A stretch of DNA of 64,000 bases from Thermohalobaculum sp038534135. Its GTDB lineage: Bacteria; Pseudomonadota; Alphaproteobacteria; Rhodobacterales; Rhodobacteraceae. The stretch lies in assembly GCA_038534135.1 (NCBI GenBank), contig JBCAXJ010000021.1, positions 4,841 to 68,840 on the forward strand, given 5' to 3'. Each line of letters begins with the position of its first letter. Within the stretch, counting starts at the first letter, position 1. Below, piece after piece: positions 8,438-16,847 of this stretch. The notes under the pieces are model-generated. The model did no database searches and was not told the DNA's origin. It was given only the letters and a program-made list of their open reading frames with translations. The position numbers and the translations under genes are program-made.

Positions 8438-9214
8438 ATGAGCGCGACCGAAGTTCTGCGGGTCGAGAACCTCGTCAAGCATTATGGCGGCGTCCAGGCT
8501 GTGCGGGGCGTGTCCTTCACGGTGCCCGAAGCCAGTATCACTGGCCTGATCGGTCCCAACGGCGCAGGCAAAACCACGACCTTCAACTGCATTGCGGGCG
8601 CGGAAAAACCCACGGACGGAAAGGTCTATCTCTACGGAGACGAGATCACCGGGATGCCGACGCACAAGCTCTATGACCTGGCGTTGTTGCGGACGTTCCA
8701 GCTGAGCCAGGAATACCGCAAGCTGACAGCGCTCGAGAACCTCATGGTTGCGGCGCCTGAGCAAGCGGGCGAAAGCATCTTCGCGAACTGGCTTGCCGCT
8801 GCAAAGGTCCGGGCGCGCGAAGCCGAGGTTCAGGATCGTGCCCGCGATACGCTGGAGTTCCTCGGCCTCACGCATGTTGCAATGGAACTGGCGGGGAACC
8901 TGTCAGGTGGCCAGAAGAAGCTGCTGGAGCTTGGCCGCACGATGATGACCGACGCCAAGCTCGTTCTGCTGGACGAGCCCGGCGCGGGTGTGAACCCGAC
9001 GCTGATGCTGAAAGTGATCGAGATGATCCGCCGCCTGAACGAAGAGCGCGGTTACACGTTCTGCATCATCGAACATGACATGGATCTGGTTGCCGACCTT
9101 TGCCAGCACGTCATTGTGCTGGCGGAAGGCCAGATCCTGACCGAAGGCAAGATGGCCGAGGTGCGCGAGAACCAGCAGGTGATCGACGCCTATTTCGGGG
9201 GCGAGCTGGCTTGA
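8438..9214 (+). CDS. Branched-chain-type ABC transporter ATP-binding protein (LivG-like)
   Basis: The 258-residue ATPase has Walker A GPNGAGKTT, signature LSGGQKK, Walker B VLLDEPGAGVNP and the switch His in IIEHDMD. 'NPTLM' after Walker B and the C-terminal 'VIDAYFGGE' are typical of LivG. The start at 8438 is preceded by AGGAGGGGG. It heads an operon livG-livF-livH-lipoprotein-livM-livK. Substrates of such HAAT transporters include branched-chain amino acids, amides and urea. The nucleoside hydrolase behind the operon hints at a nucleobase-related substrate, but this is inference. Confidence 0.9.
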   Translation: MSATEVLRVENLVKHYGGVQAVRGVSFTVPEASITGLIGPNGAGKTTTFNCIAGAEKPTDGKVYLYGDEITGMPTHKLYDLALLRTFQLSQEYRKLTALENLMVAAPEQAGESIFANWLAAAKVRAREAEVQDRARDTLEFLGLTHVAMELAGNLSGGQKKLLELGRTMMTDAKLVLLDEPGAGVNPTLMLKVIEMIRRLNEERGYTFCIIEHDMDLVADLCQHVIVLAEGQILTEGKMAEVRENQQVIDAYFGGELA

Positions 9215-9930
9215 GCCGTGTTCTCGATATCGCCGACCTGCACGCGGGCTATGGTGAGACCGAGATTCTTCACGGGCTCAACATTCATGTCGACCCCGGC
9301 GAAATTGTCGTCGTCGTCGGCCCAAATGGCGCGGGCAAGTCGACCGCGATGAAAGCCGTGTTGGGGCTGCTGAACATCACGTCAGGCAAAATTTCTCTGG
9401 AAGGGACCGAGATCACCGATACGCCGCCCACCGAGGTCGTCACCAAGGGCGTCTCCTACGTGCCGCAAACACACAATGTGTTCGTTTCGCTGACGGTGCG
9501 TGAAAACCTCGAGATGGGCGCATGGACCCGGCCCAAGGGGATGGAGCAGCGGCTTGACGAGATGTATGCGCTGTTTCCGGATCTGGCTGAGAAATGCGCG
9601 CAACCTGCGGGTTCGCTGTCTGGCGGGCAGCGCCAGATGGTTGCCATGGCCAAAGCGCTTATGGTCGATCCGCACATCCTGTTCGTGGACGAGCCGACGG
9701 CGGGGCTGTCGCCCAAGTATCGCGGTCAGATCTTCGAGACCATACAACGGATCAATGCCACCGGCGTGCCCGTCCTGATGGTTGAACAGAACGCCAAGCA
9801 GGCGCTGGGTGTCGCGCATCGCGGCTATGTCCTGGTGGATGGCCAGAACCGCCATACAGGAACAGGCGCCGCGTTGATCTCCGACCCGGAGGTCGCGCGA
9901 ATGTTCCTGGGCGCGCGGGCCGAGGCATGA
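9211..9930 (+). CDS. Branched-chain-type ABC transporter ATP-binding protein (LivF-like)
   Basis: The 239-residue ATPase has Walker A GPNGAGKST, signature LSGGQRQM, Walker B ILFVDEPTAGLSP and 'MVEQNAKQAL', all usual for LivF. It most likely starts with TTG at 9211, overlapping the livG stop (TTGA), because the conserved N-terminus (SRVLDIADLHAGYGE) begins exactly there and no ATG is nearby. Cytoplasmic; it pairs with the LivG-like ATPase to drive the LivHM channel. A 110-bp spacer with a palindrome separates it from livH. Confidence 0.9.
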   Translation: MSRVLDIADLHAGYGETEILHGLNIHVDPGEIVVVVGPNGAGKSTAMKAVLGLLNITSGKISLEGTEITDTPPTEVVTKGVSYVPQTHNVFVSLTVRENLEMGAWTRPKGMEQRLDEMYALFPDLAEKCAQPAGSLSGGQRQMVAMAKALMVDPHILFVDEPTAGLSPKYRGQIFETIQRINATGVPVLMVEQNAKQALGVAHRGYVLVDGQNRHTGTGAALISDPEVARMFLGARAEA

Positions 9931-9960
9931 CGATGTTACGCCACTGCGTGTCGTCCGGGT

Positions 9961-9979
9961 GGTGGGCTTGGAGCCCACC
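9961..9979. repeat. Palindrome between livF- and livH-like genes
   Basis: GGTGGGCT and AGCCCACC flank a TGG loop and are followed by CTAC. It looks like a diverged relative of the GTAGGGTGCGCA palindromes at 13510 and 27192. It lies between co-directional operon genes and may form a hairpin in the mRNA. Confidence 0.5.
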
Positions 9980-10040
9980 CTACGCATGTGGCTGGTGCAC
10001 GGTCGATCTCGAACGCACCGACCGGACGGAGACCGTCTGA

Positions 10041-10994
10041 ATGTGGGAGTTTATCAACTTCTACCTGATGCCGGGCGTTGTCCTGGGCTGCATATACGCG
10101 CTGGGCGCCATCGGGATCTCGTTGACGTTCGGCATCCTGCGGTTCTCGAATTTCGCCCATGGCGACACGATGACCTTTGGGGTCTACGTCACCCTGTCGC
10201 TGGTGCTGGTGTCGGGTCTGCATCCGTTGGTCGTCGCCCCGATCGCCATGGCAGCGACATCGGTCATGGCCATCGGTATCGACAAGCTGTTCTACAAGCC
10301 GTTCAGAAACTCGCCGACAATCATGCTGGTCATCGCCAGCTTCGGGCTGATGCTGATGATCCGATCGGTCGTTCAGTTCTTCTGGGGCGTTCAGCTTCAG
10401 CCGATGGTCAAGGGCATCCAGATGCCGATGCAGGACCTCAAACCAATCTTACTGCCGATGAAGCATGTGCTGATCATCGGTGGCACGGTGATCCTGATGC
10501 TCGCCGTCCACTTCCTGCTGACGCGCACGCGGATCGGCAAGGCCATGCGCGCGGTTTCGGACAGCCCGGAATTGGCGCGCGTGACCGGGATCGATACGGA
10601 AAAGGTCATCCGGATGACCTGGATTGTCGGATCTTGCCTTGCGGTCGCGGCCGGGGTGTTTCTTGCCATCGACACCCATGTCGAGACCATGATGGGTTTC
10701 AAGCTGCTACTGCCGATGTTCGCCGCCGCGATCCTGGGCGGGATCGGCAAACCTTACGGCGCGGTCGCGGGCGGGCTGGTGATCGGCATCGCCGAGGAGC
10801 TCTCCGCCTTCCCGTGGATCGCCGCCACCGGCCTGTGCGAAGGCCGGACCTTCACAATTTCTACGCTGGAAATCATCAGCAATTGCAACGCGCCGCTCTT
10901 GAATCCCGGATACAAAGCGGGTGTGGCCTTTGCGATCATGGTCGCCATGTTGATCTGGCGCCCGCAAGGCCTCTTCCGGGGGAGGCAGTTCTGA
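10041..10994 (+). CDS. Branched-chain-type ABC transporter permease (LivH-like)
   Basis: The 317-residue inner-membrane protein has about eight hydrophobic segments. It carries typical LivH traits: 'SLTFGILRFSNFAHGD' near the N-terminus and the EAA-like loop around 'RIGKAMRAVSDSPELARVTGID'. It ends with 'LIWRPQGLFRGRQF', the usual C-terminus. It forms the translocation path with the LivM-like protein. Its stop overlaps the start of a small lipoprotein gene (ATG at 10994). Confidence 0.9.
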   Translation: MWEFINFYLMPGVVLGCIYALGAIGISLTFGILRFSNFAHGDTMTFGVYVTLSLVLVSGLHPLVVAPIAMAATSVMAIGIDKLFYKPFRNSPTIMLVIASFGLMLMIRSVVQFFWGVQLQPMVKGIQMPMQDLKPILLPMKHVLIIGGTVILMLAVHFLLTRTRIGKAMRAVSDSPELARVTGIDTEKVIRMTWIVGSCLAVAAGVFLAIDTHVETMMGFKLLLPMFAAAILGGIGKPYGAVAGGLVIGIAEELSAFPWIAATGLCEGRTFTISTLEIISNCNAPLLNPGYKAGVAFAIMVAMLIWRPQGLFRGRQF

Positions 10995-11230
10995 TGCAAC
11001 ACTTTACACATGCAACCGGTCTGACAGCTTGGTCTTTGACGGCGGCGCTGGCGCTAAGCGGATGCGAAACACCTGATATCTTCAATGAGGAGCCGCCGAT
11101 TGGCGCCATGAAGGTCGGTGAGGTCATCTTGGTCGACGACAATTCCTGTCCAGTCGGGCAGATCAAAGAGGTGCACGCCGGCAACCGGCGGCTTGCCAAG
11201 CCACGCGAACGACGATGTATAGATTGGTGA
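10994..11230 (+). CDS. Small lipoprotein inside the liv-type operon
   Basis: This 78-residue protein has a short signal peptide ending in the lipobox LALSGC, so the mature N-terminus would be a lipidated Cys. The conserved-looking core 'VGEVILVDDNSCPVGQIKE' resembles small uncharacterised proteins (DUF6719-like) from memory. The ATG overlaps the livH stop and is preceded by GGGGGAGGCAG, a strong ribosome site, which supports real translation. Lying between the two permease genes, it may assist the transporter or simply share its transcript. Function unknown. Confidence 0.65.
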   Translation: MQHFTHATGLTAWSLTAALALSGCETPDIFNEEPPIGAMKVGEVILVDDNSCPVGQIKEVHAGNRRLAKPRERRCIDW

Positions 11231-11273
11231 TAGAAGCGGCCTGACGGCAAAGGGCCGCGAGAGAAGGACCATA

Positions 11274-12272
11274 ATGGACGCCTTTTACGGATACGGGATC
11301 TACATCCTGACACTGGCTTCGATGGGCGGGATCTATGCCATTCTGGTTCTGGGTCTGAACATCCAGTGGGGCTTCACCGGTCTCTTCAACGCGGGTGTCG
11401 CCGGGTTCATCGCGGTCGGCGCGTATACCCAGGCTCTTCTGACAACGCCAGTGTCGGCGCGTCACATCGGTGGGATCGAGCTGCCGATCCCACTGGCAAT
11501 GGTGCTGGCGATGATCATTTCGGCCATCGTCGCCTACTTCATAGCCCGCATCTGCGTGCGCTTGCGCTCGGATTACCTGGCGATTGCGACGATCGGCATC
11601 GCCGAGATCCTGCGCCTGATCTTCAAGAACGAGCTTTGGGCGACCAACGGACCGCGCGGTGTCAGTCAGATCCCGAAGGCTTTCGAGTCCCTGCCGCAAC
11701 CCTGGAACATCGTCGCCTTCCTGATCATGGTGCTGGCCATCGTCGCGGTGATCTACGTGTTGATGGAACGCGCACGCCTTTCCCCTTGGGGCCGGGTGAT
11801 GACGGCGATCCGCGAGAACGAACAGGCCTCGGCAGCGGCAGGCAAGGATGTCGAACGCTTCCGCGTCGAGAGCTTCGTCATCGGTGCCGCGTTGATGGGT
11901 CTGGGTGGCGCGCTGCTCGCACAGTATCTGAAGCAGATCGACCCGCAGGTTTCTGATCCGCTGACCGCCACGTTCCTGGTCTGGGTGATGCTGATCGCAG
12001 GCGGCTCGGCAAACAACAAGGGCGCGATCCTTGGCGCTTTTCTGCTCTGGACCGTCTGGTCGGCAACACAGATCCTGTCGGGCTTTCTGCCGAACGAGAT
12101 CGTTGTGTTCGGCTTTGAAATCGGGAATCTTCAAGTACGGTCAGCCTATGTCAGGATTTTCCTGATCGGGCTGATCCTGCAATTCATCCTGCAGCAGCGC
12201 CCCGAAGGCCTGTTGCCGGAGCAGCGGCCCGCCCCGGTTGGGATGGGCAAACCTCAGGGAGAGAGAGCATGA
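11274..12272 (+). CDS. Branched-chain-type ABC transporter permease (LivM-like)
   Basis: The 332-residue membrane protein has about nine to ten hydrophobic segments. 'LNIQWGFTGLFNAGVAGF' near the N-terminus and the loop 'PWGRVMTAIRENEQASAAAGKD' are LivM hallmarks. 'LFLLWTVWSAT'-type helices and the tail 'QRPEGLLPEQRP' also fit. The ribosome site AGAGAAGGACC precedes the ATG at 11274. Its stop overlaps the start of the substrate-binding protein gene by 4 nt (ATGA at 12269). Confidence 0.9.
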   Translation: MDAFYGYGIYILTLASMGGIYAILVLGLNIQWGFTGLFNAGVAGFIAVGAYTQALLTTPVSARHIGGIELPIPLAMVLAMIISAIVAYFIARICVRLRSDYLAIATIGIAEILRLIFKNELWATNGPRGVSQIPKAFESLPQPWNIVAFLIMVLAIVAVIYVLMERARLSPWGRVMTAIRENEQASAAAGKDVERFRVESFVIGAALMGLGGALLAQYLKQIDPQVSDPLTATFLVWVMLIAGGSANNKGAILGAFLLWTVWSATQILSGFLPNEIVVFGFEIGNLQVRSAYVRIFLIGLILQFILQQRPEGLLPEQRPAPVGMGKPQGERA

Positions 12273-13471
12273 AAAAGCTTCTAACGGCGGTCGCGGCCTC
12301 GGCGCTTATGACCGCACCGACTCTGGCCGATGACATCAAGATCGGCTCGGTCGCGGGCATCACCGGACCGATCGCCGAACTGGTGGCACCGATCATGGAC
12401 GGCCGCGCGCTGGCGGCCGAGCATATCAACGGCGCTGGTGGCCTGCTGGACGGCAGTCAGATGGTCATGGTCCCGGCAGACAGCCAATGCGATCCGAAAG
12501 CCGGAGTCGATGCGGGCAACAAGGTGGTCAACGTCGATCAGGTCGTGGCGATCATCGGCGCGTCCTGCTCGGGTGCAACCAATGGCATGGTGCAGTCGGT
12601 GACGATCCCGGCGGGTATCCCGTCGATCTCGGACTCCGCGACTGCACCGTCGATTTCGGATCTGGACGACAAGGGTCTGGTGTTTCGCACAGCACCTTCC
12701 GATGCCTACCAGGGTGCTGCACTGGCGCAGTATGCCTATGATCAGGGTTTCCGCTCGCTGGCGATGACCTATGCCAACGATGATTACAATGCGGGCATCG
12801 CCACGGTCTTCGCTCAGGTGTTCGAACAGATCGGCGGCATGATCACCGCCAACCAGGTGCACGAGCCGAACAAGGCGTCCTACCGCGCCGAGGTCGCCAC
12901 GATGGCAGGCGGCGGCGAGGCTGATGGCCTCGCGTTGTTCGCCTACTATGGCGGGTCTGGCATCACGATCATCAAGAACTCGCTGGAAACCGGCAGCTTC
13001 GGCAAGTTCGTCGGTGCGGACGGCATGTTCGACCAGTCTGTGATCGACCAGATCGGCGCCGATACGCTGCGTGGCAACATCTGGCTGACCCAGTCGGCAT
13101 CGGATCCGGACTCGGCCAGCTACAAATCGTTCGCCGAGTCATATGCGGCAACGGGCAACGACCCGCAGGCGCCTTATGCAGCGCATGGATATGACGCGAC
13201 TTTCATGATGGCCATGGCGATCGAGAAGGCCGGTTCGTCCGATTCCGCAGCCATCGCCAAGGCGCTGATGGAAATCAACGATCCGTCAGGTGTCGAGATC
13301 GGGGTTGGTCAGTGGGCCGAAGCGAAAGCCGCGATCGCCGAAGGCAAGGCGGTGAACTACACCGGTGCGACCGGGTCGGTCGACTTCGACTCGAACGGAG
13401 ATGTGCCCGGCTTCTATGGCGTGAACACCGTGAGCGCGGACGGCACCTGGGAGACCACTCTGTTGAAGTAA
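12269..13471 (+). CDS. Periplasmic substrate-binding protein (LivK-like, type 1 fold)
   Basis: The 400-residue precursor has a signal peptide (residues 1-21, ending TLADD). The mature start 'IKIGSVAGITGPIAELVAPI' is characteristic of Leu/Ile/Val- and amide-binding proteins. 'VVAIIGASCSGATNGMVQSV' and 'TYANDDYNAGI' match the ligand-site strands of the fold. It delivers substrate to the LivHM-type channel. Last gene of the transporter operon. A perfect 25-bp palindrome follows 38 bp after its stop and may protect or end this abundant message. Confidence 0.9.
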   Translation: MKKLLTAVAASALMTAPTLADDIKIGSVAGITGPIAELVAPIMDGRALAAEHINGAGGLLDGSQMVMVPADSQCDPKAGVDAGNKVVNVDQVVAIIGASCSGATNGMVQSVTIPAGIPSISDSATAPSISDLDDKGLVFRTAPSDAYQGAALAQYAYDQGFRSLAMTYANDDYNAGIATVFAQVFEQIGGMITANQVHEPNKASYRAEVATMAGGGEADGLALFAYYGGSGITIIKNSLETGSFGKFVGADGMFDQSVIDQIGADTLRGNIWLTQSASDPDSASYKSFAESYAATGNDPQAPYAAHGYDATFMMAMAIEKAGSSDSAAIAKALMEINDPSGVEIGVGQWAEAKAAIAEGKAVNYTGATGSVDFDSNGDVPGFYGVNTVSADGTWETTLLK

Positions 13472-13509
13472 CACACGGATCGGCCGCACGCCCATCCTGT
13501 AAAGCTCTC

Positions 13510-13534
13510 GTAGGGTGCGCAGTGCGCACCCTAC
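13510..13534. repeat. Perfect palindrome, arms GTAGGGTGCGCA
   Basis: Two 12-bp complementary arms flank one central G. The same arms with a central T occur at 27192-27216. It lies between the LivK-like gene and the nucleoside hydrolase gene. It may be a dispersed REP-like element acting as an mRNA hairpin. Confidence 0.8.
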
Positions 13535-13554
13535 ATTTCGTTCCGGAGACAGCC

Positions 13555-14496
13555 ATGAAGAAGATCATCATCGACACCGATCCAGGCATCGACGATGCCA
13601 TGGCGATCCACCTGGCCTTTGCGCATCCGGACCTCGAGGTCGTCGGCCTGACCAGCATCTTCGGAAACGTCCATGTCCCCATCGCCACGCGGAATACGCT
13701 GGCACTTGCCGAAATGGCGGGGTCGGACTGTCCCGTGGCCGAAGGTGCGGAGATGCCCCTGGTTCAGCCGCAACACCCACCCGGGTACTTCGTTCATGGC
13801 GATGACGGGTTCGGGAATTCCGGTGTGATCGAACCCGAAGGCGGCAAGGATCCGCGCGGTGCAGCTCAATTTATCGTCGATTCGATCAACGCCCATCCAG
13901 GTGAGATCACGCTCTGCCCGATCGGTCCGTTGACCAACATCGCGCTCGCCCTGCGGCTTGATCCCTCAATCGCATCAAAGACCGCTGGCGTTGTGGTTAT
14001 GGGCGGCGCGGTCGAGACGCCCGGCAATGTCACCGAATATGCCGAAGCAAACATCTGGCACGACCCCCATGCCGCCGCCGAGGTCTTCGCCACCGACTGG
14101 CCCATGACTCTGATCGGGCTCGACGTGACGGAGGTGGTCCGCTGTACGCCTGAGGATTTCGATGCGCTGGAGGCGGCCTCTCCCACAATCGGGGGCTTCC
14201 TCAACCGTGCCGTCCAGTTCTATTTCGAATGGCACAGAACCAAGCCGCACTATGCCCATGGACCGTTCGAGGGCTGCTTCATGCACGACCCCTCCGCTGT
14301 GCTGGCGATCACCAATCCGGAGTTCTTCACTTTCCGCGAAACACCGATCTTTGTGGAAACCGACGGCGAGAAGATCGGTCAAACCGCGCGTGCGTCTAAT
14401 GGTGTTCCGGTGAAGGTCGCGCTGGAGGTCGATGCGCAAGCCGTCCGCGCAGCCTTTCTAAGATTCACGTCCCAGGCAGATTCACAGCGCGGTTAG
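13555..14496 (+). CDS. Inosine/uridine-type nucleoside hydrolase
   Basis: The 313-residue enzyme begins MKKIIIDTDPGIDDA, the aspartate cluster (D7, D9, D13, D14) that binds Ca2+ and the ribose in IUNH enzymes. 'ITLCPIGPLTNIALAL' and 'VMGGAVETPGNVT' are further family blocks. It hydrolyses the N-glycosidic bond of ribonucleosides to base plus ribose. The ATG at 13555 follows TCCGGAGAC. It lies behind the LivFGHMK operon and near a BMP-type nucleoside transporter and cytidine deaminase, which supports a role in nucleoside catabolism. Confidence 0.88.
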   Translation: MKKIIIDTDPGIDDAMAIHLAFAHPDLEVVGLTSIFGNVHVPIATRNTLALAEMAGSDCPVAEGAEMPLVQPQHPPGYFVHGDDGFGNSGVIEPEGGKDPRGAAQFIVDSINAHPGEITLCPIGPLTNIALALRLDPSIASKTAGVVVMGGAVETPGNVTEYAEANIWHDPHAAAEVFATDWPMTLIGLDVTEVVRCTPEDFDALEAASPTIGGFLNRAVQFYFEWHRTKPHYAHGPFEGCFMHDPSAVLAITNPEFFTFRETPIFVETDGEKIGQTARASNGVPVKVALEVDAQAVRAAFLRFTSQADSQRG

Positions 14497-14502
14497 GGCA
14501 GA

Positions 14503-15042
14503 TCAACCGCTCTTCGCAAAGAGCGCGCGCACCTTATTCATGTCTCGCGCATGCTCGGTCAAGTGTTCGGCATCCCATTCGCTTTGGTGCGCATCGAAGA
14601 AATCGCCACCATAGACATGCAGAGCACCGGTCAGCTTCATAATCGGGTTTGTCACCGAGTGGATTATGTCGCGGCCCAAAGGCGAAGACTGCCCGGTCCC
14701 CAGGGCCTTGGCGCCCGCGGCCTCGATGCGACCTTCGGGGTCGTCCTTGATCCGGCGCCAGAAGATGTTGTCCTCGCGCCCGCCATAGATGCCAATCACG
14801 GCCCACATGTCGTGATTGTGCGGCGTGATCGTCATACCGGGCCGCCAGACGACGTTGATTACGGTCAGCTCCGGCGAACGATAGACTGGAAAGACACCGC
14901 CCTCGGTCGGCTCACCGATCTCGCGAAGCATCGCATCAGGATCGCTCGCCGCGCGGGCCATCAGATCGGCGACACCTTTGTGCGAAGAATCCTTGCGAAC
15001 GGCCATCGCGCAGTCTTCGATGAAAGTCCCCAGTTCAAACAT
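14503..15042 (-). CDS. Cysteine-dioxygenase-like cupin (thiol dioxygenase family)
   Basis: The 179-residue protein matches the cysteine / 3-mercaptopropionate dioxygenase family. The iron ligands are likely H75 and H77 (ITPHNHDMW) and H128 (RDIIHSVTNP). The tail 'ALHVYGGDFF' is also typical. Members oxidise a small thiol to its sulfinate with O2. Which thiol is used here cannot be told. It is convergent with the nucleoside hydrolase gene (6 bp gap) and divergent from the 2OG oxygenase gene. Confidence 0.8.
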   Translation of the reverse strand: MFELGTFIEDCAMAVRKDSSHKGVADLMARAASDPDAMLREIGEPTEGGVFPVYRSPELTVINVVWRPGMTITPHNHDMWAVIGIYGGREDNIFWRRIKDDPEGRIEAAGAKALGTGQSSPLGRDIIHSVTNPIMKLTGALHVYGGDFFDAHQSEWDAEHLTEHARDMNKVRALFAKSG

Positions 15043-15128
15043 CTCTCACCCCCGTTCGACGCCCCATGCCTTGCCGCCACCGCTGAATAGGGTAACACTT
15101 CGCCGGTGGCTTCTGAAGGGACGAACCC

Positions 15129-15968
15129 ATGTTCGACATCCAGACCGTCTCCTACACCAGTCCGGACGCGCCAGCCGCGTTTACACGCTCCCTGCGGGAA
15201 ACTGGATTTGCCGTGCTGCGAGACCATCCGGTGACGCCCGAGCGCATTCAGGCCGCCTATGACGCCTGGGGCGGGTTCTTCAACTCGGACAACAAGCATG
15301 ACTATCTGGTCGATCCGGAAACCCAGGACGGTTTCTTTCCGTTCAAGTCCGAGAACGCCAAGGGCGCCAAGGCCAAAGACCTGAAGGAATTCTATCACGT
15401 CTACCCGGAGGGCCGCGTGCCGCCGTCCATTGAGGATCTGACCCGCAAGCTTTATGCTGATCTGGTCGATATCGGAGCAACTCTGTTGCAATGGGTGCAG
15501 GACCACGCCCCCGATGACGTGCGCTCGAAATTCTCCGAGGCTTTGCCGCAGATGCTGGCAGGCTCGAAACAGAACCTCCTTCGCGTGCTGCATTACCCGC
15601 CGATGGAACAAGCCCCTGAACCCGGTGCCGTTCGTGCCGCCGCACACGGCGATATCAACCTGATCACAGTGCTGGTGGCGGGCTCTGCTCCCGGTTTGGA
15701 GGCTCAAGACACCGCTGGCAATTGGCACGCCGTTCCCTGCGATCCCGGCATGATCGCGATCAACTGCGGCGACATGCTGGAGATGGCCTCGGGCGGTTAC
15801 TTCCCCTCGACCATTCACCGGGTTGTGAACCCGGAGAAGACCCAGACCGGTGCGCGATTCTCGATGCCGATGTTCCTTCATCCGCGACCGGAGGTTCTGC
15901 TGAAACCGGACACCACTGCGGACGAATTCCTACAGCAGCGCCTACGTGAGATTGGTTTGAAGGGCTGA
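15129..15968 (+). CDS. 2-oxoglutarate/Fe(II)-dependent oxygenase, isopenicillin-N-synthase-like family
   Basis: The 279-residue enzyme has the 2-His-1-carboxylate triad H173-x-D175 (AAAHGDINLIT) and H230 (STIHRVVNP). The co-substrate-binding RxS follows (R243, S245 in GARFSMPMF). The N-terminal 'LRETGFAVLRDHPV' is the usual DIOX_N start. It hydroxylates or desaturates an unknown small molecule. The nucleoside-rich neighbourhood makes a base or nucleoside substrate worth testing. The next gene starts 8 bp after its stop and is probably co-transcribed. Confidence 0.85.
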   Translation: MFDIQTVSYTSPDAPAAFTRSLRETGFAVLRDHPVTPERIQAAYDAWGGFFNSDNKHDYLVDPETQDGFFPFKSENAKGAKAKDLKEFYHVYPEGRVPPSIEDLTRKLYADLVDIGATLLQWVQDHAPDDVRSKFSEALPQMLAGSKQNLLRVLHYPPMEQAPEPGAVRAAAHGDINLITVLVAGSAPGLEAQDTAGNWHAVPCDPGMIAINCGDMLEMASGGYFPSTIHRVVNPEKTQTGARFSMPMFLHPRPEVLLKPDTTADEFLQQRLREIGLKG

Positions 15969-15976
15969 TAAAACCC

Positions 15977-16720
15977 ATGATCCGAGTGCCGCTTCACGGA
16001 ACTTGGATCCTGTTCCTAACCTTGCTCACCCAGCTTGGCGGCATTGCATGGATCATCGCATTGTTCTTCCGGCGACGGTTCCTAGTTTTTGCACTCGCCT
16101 ATGCAGCACTGTGCGCATCAGCGTTCTGGGTTGCTCCATTTACAGGTCGCGTGCCGCTTCCCTGCACGGGCGAGAACTTACGAATGCAGTCGTGGATCTA
16201 TTGCGCAATGAACCGTCACTATGTCGTCCCGGAACTGGCTGAGGTGCTGGAAGACACGGCGGGCAAGGCCGCCGACCGGCAGCCCGGAACGGTCACGTTG
16301 GTGCTCGACGCCAACTTTCCGTTTATCGATGGGTTCCCGTTGTTGCCCCACCTATCCCACGACGATGGGCGTAAGGTAGACTTGGCCTTTCACTACGCTG
16401 ATGCCGACGGGACTTATCTCCCGGGTGAAACGCGTTCGCCCATCGGCTACTTTGCCTTCGAGCAAGGGCCGACTGAATGCCCGGACCAGGCGTTGACATT
16501 GCGCTGGAATCTCGCCTGGCTTCAATCCAGTTTCCGGGATCTGCCGCCCGACGTCGAACGGATGAGAACGGCGATGGCGCTGCTGAGTGGCGATCGCCGC
16601 GTCGGAAAGATCTTTATCGAGCCGCATCTAGTCCGATCATGGGGCGTCCGGCATCCAAAAGTTCGTTTCCAGGGTTGCCGGGCCGCGCGTCACGATGACC
16701 ACATCCATATCCAGTTGTGA
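15977..16720 (+). CDS. Membrane-anchored LAS-type (MepA-like) metallopeptidase candidate
   Basis: The 247-residue protein has two N-terminal hydrophobic segments (about 10-31 and 36-53), then a periplasmic domain. H128-x6-D135 (SHDDGRKVD) and the C-terminal H239 and H242-x-H244 (RHDDHIHI) reproduce the zinc-site pattern of LAS enzymes such as the murein endopeptidase MepA. 'FIEPHLVRSWGV' also recalls MepA. Peptidoglycan cleavage is inferred. Several cysteines (63, 76, 169, 234) may form disulfides. No neighbouring cell-wall genes support the role. Confidence 0.6.
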   Translation: MIRVPLHGTWILFLTLLTQLGGIAWIIALFFRRRFLVFALAYAALCASAFWVAPFTGRVPLPCTGENLRMQSWIYCAMNRHYVVPELAEVLEDTAGKAADRQPGTVTLVLDANFPFIDGFPLLPHLSHDDGRKVDLAFHYADADGTYLPGETRSPIGYFAFEQGPTECPDQALTLRWNLAWLQSSFRDLPPDVERMRTAMALLSGDRRVGKIFIEPHLVRSWGVRHPKVRFQGCRAARHDDHIHIQL

Positions 16721-16847
16721 GCAGGCGTCGCGCTGCATCTTGTGTTCATCGTTTGCCTTTCCGTAACGATGGATGCGCATTTTTGGATTAACTGTTTCTT
16801 CCGCCTGTGGTTAACCTGCCCCCAGACATTCCGCAGGGAGACCGAAC

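Noticed and set aside
9931..10040. GCCACTG before the livH-like gene as part of a cobalamin riboswitch
   Set aside because: Only this short box is present; the conserved riboswitch core could not be found, and the gene is not B12-related.
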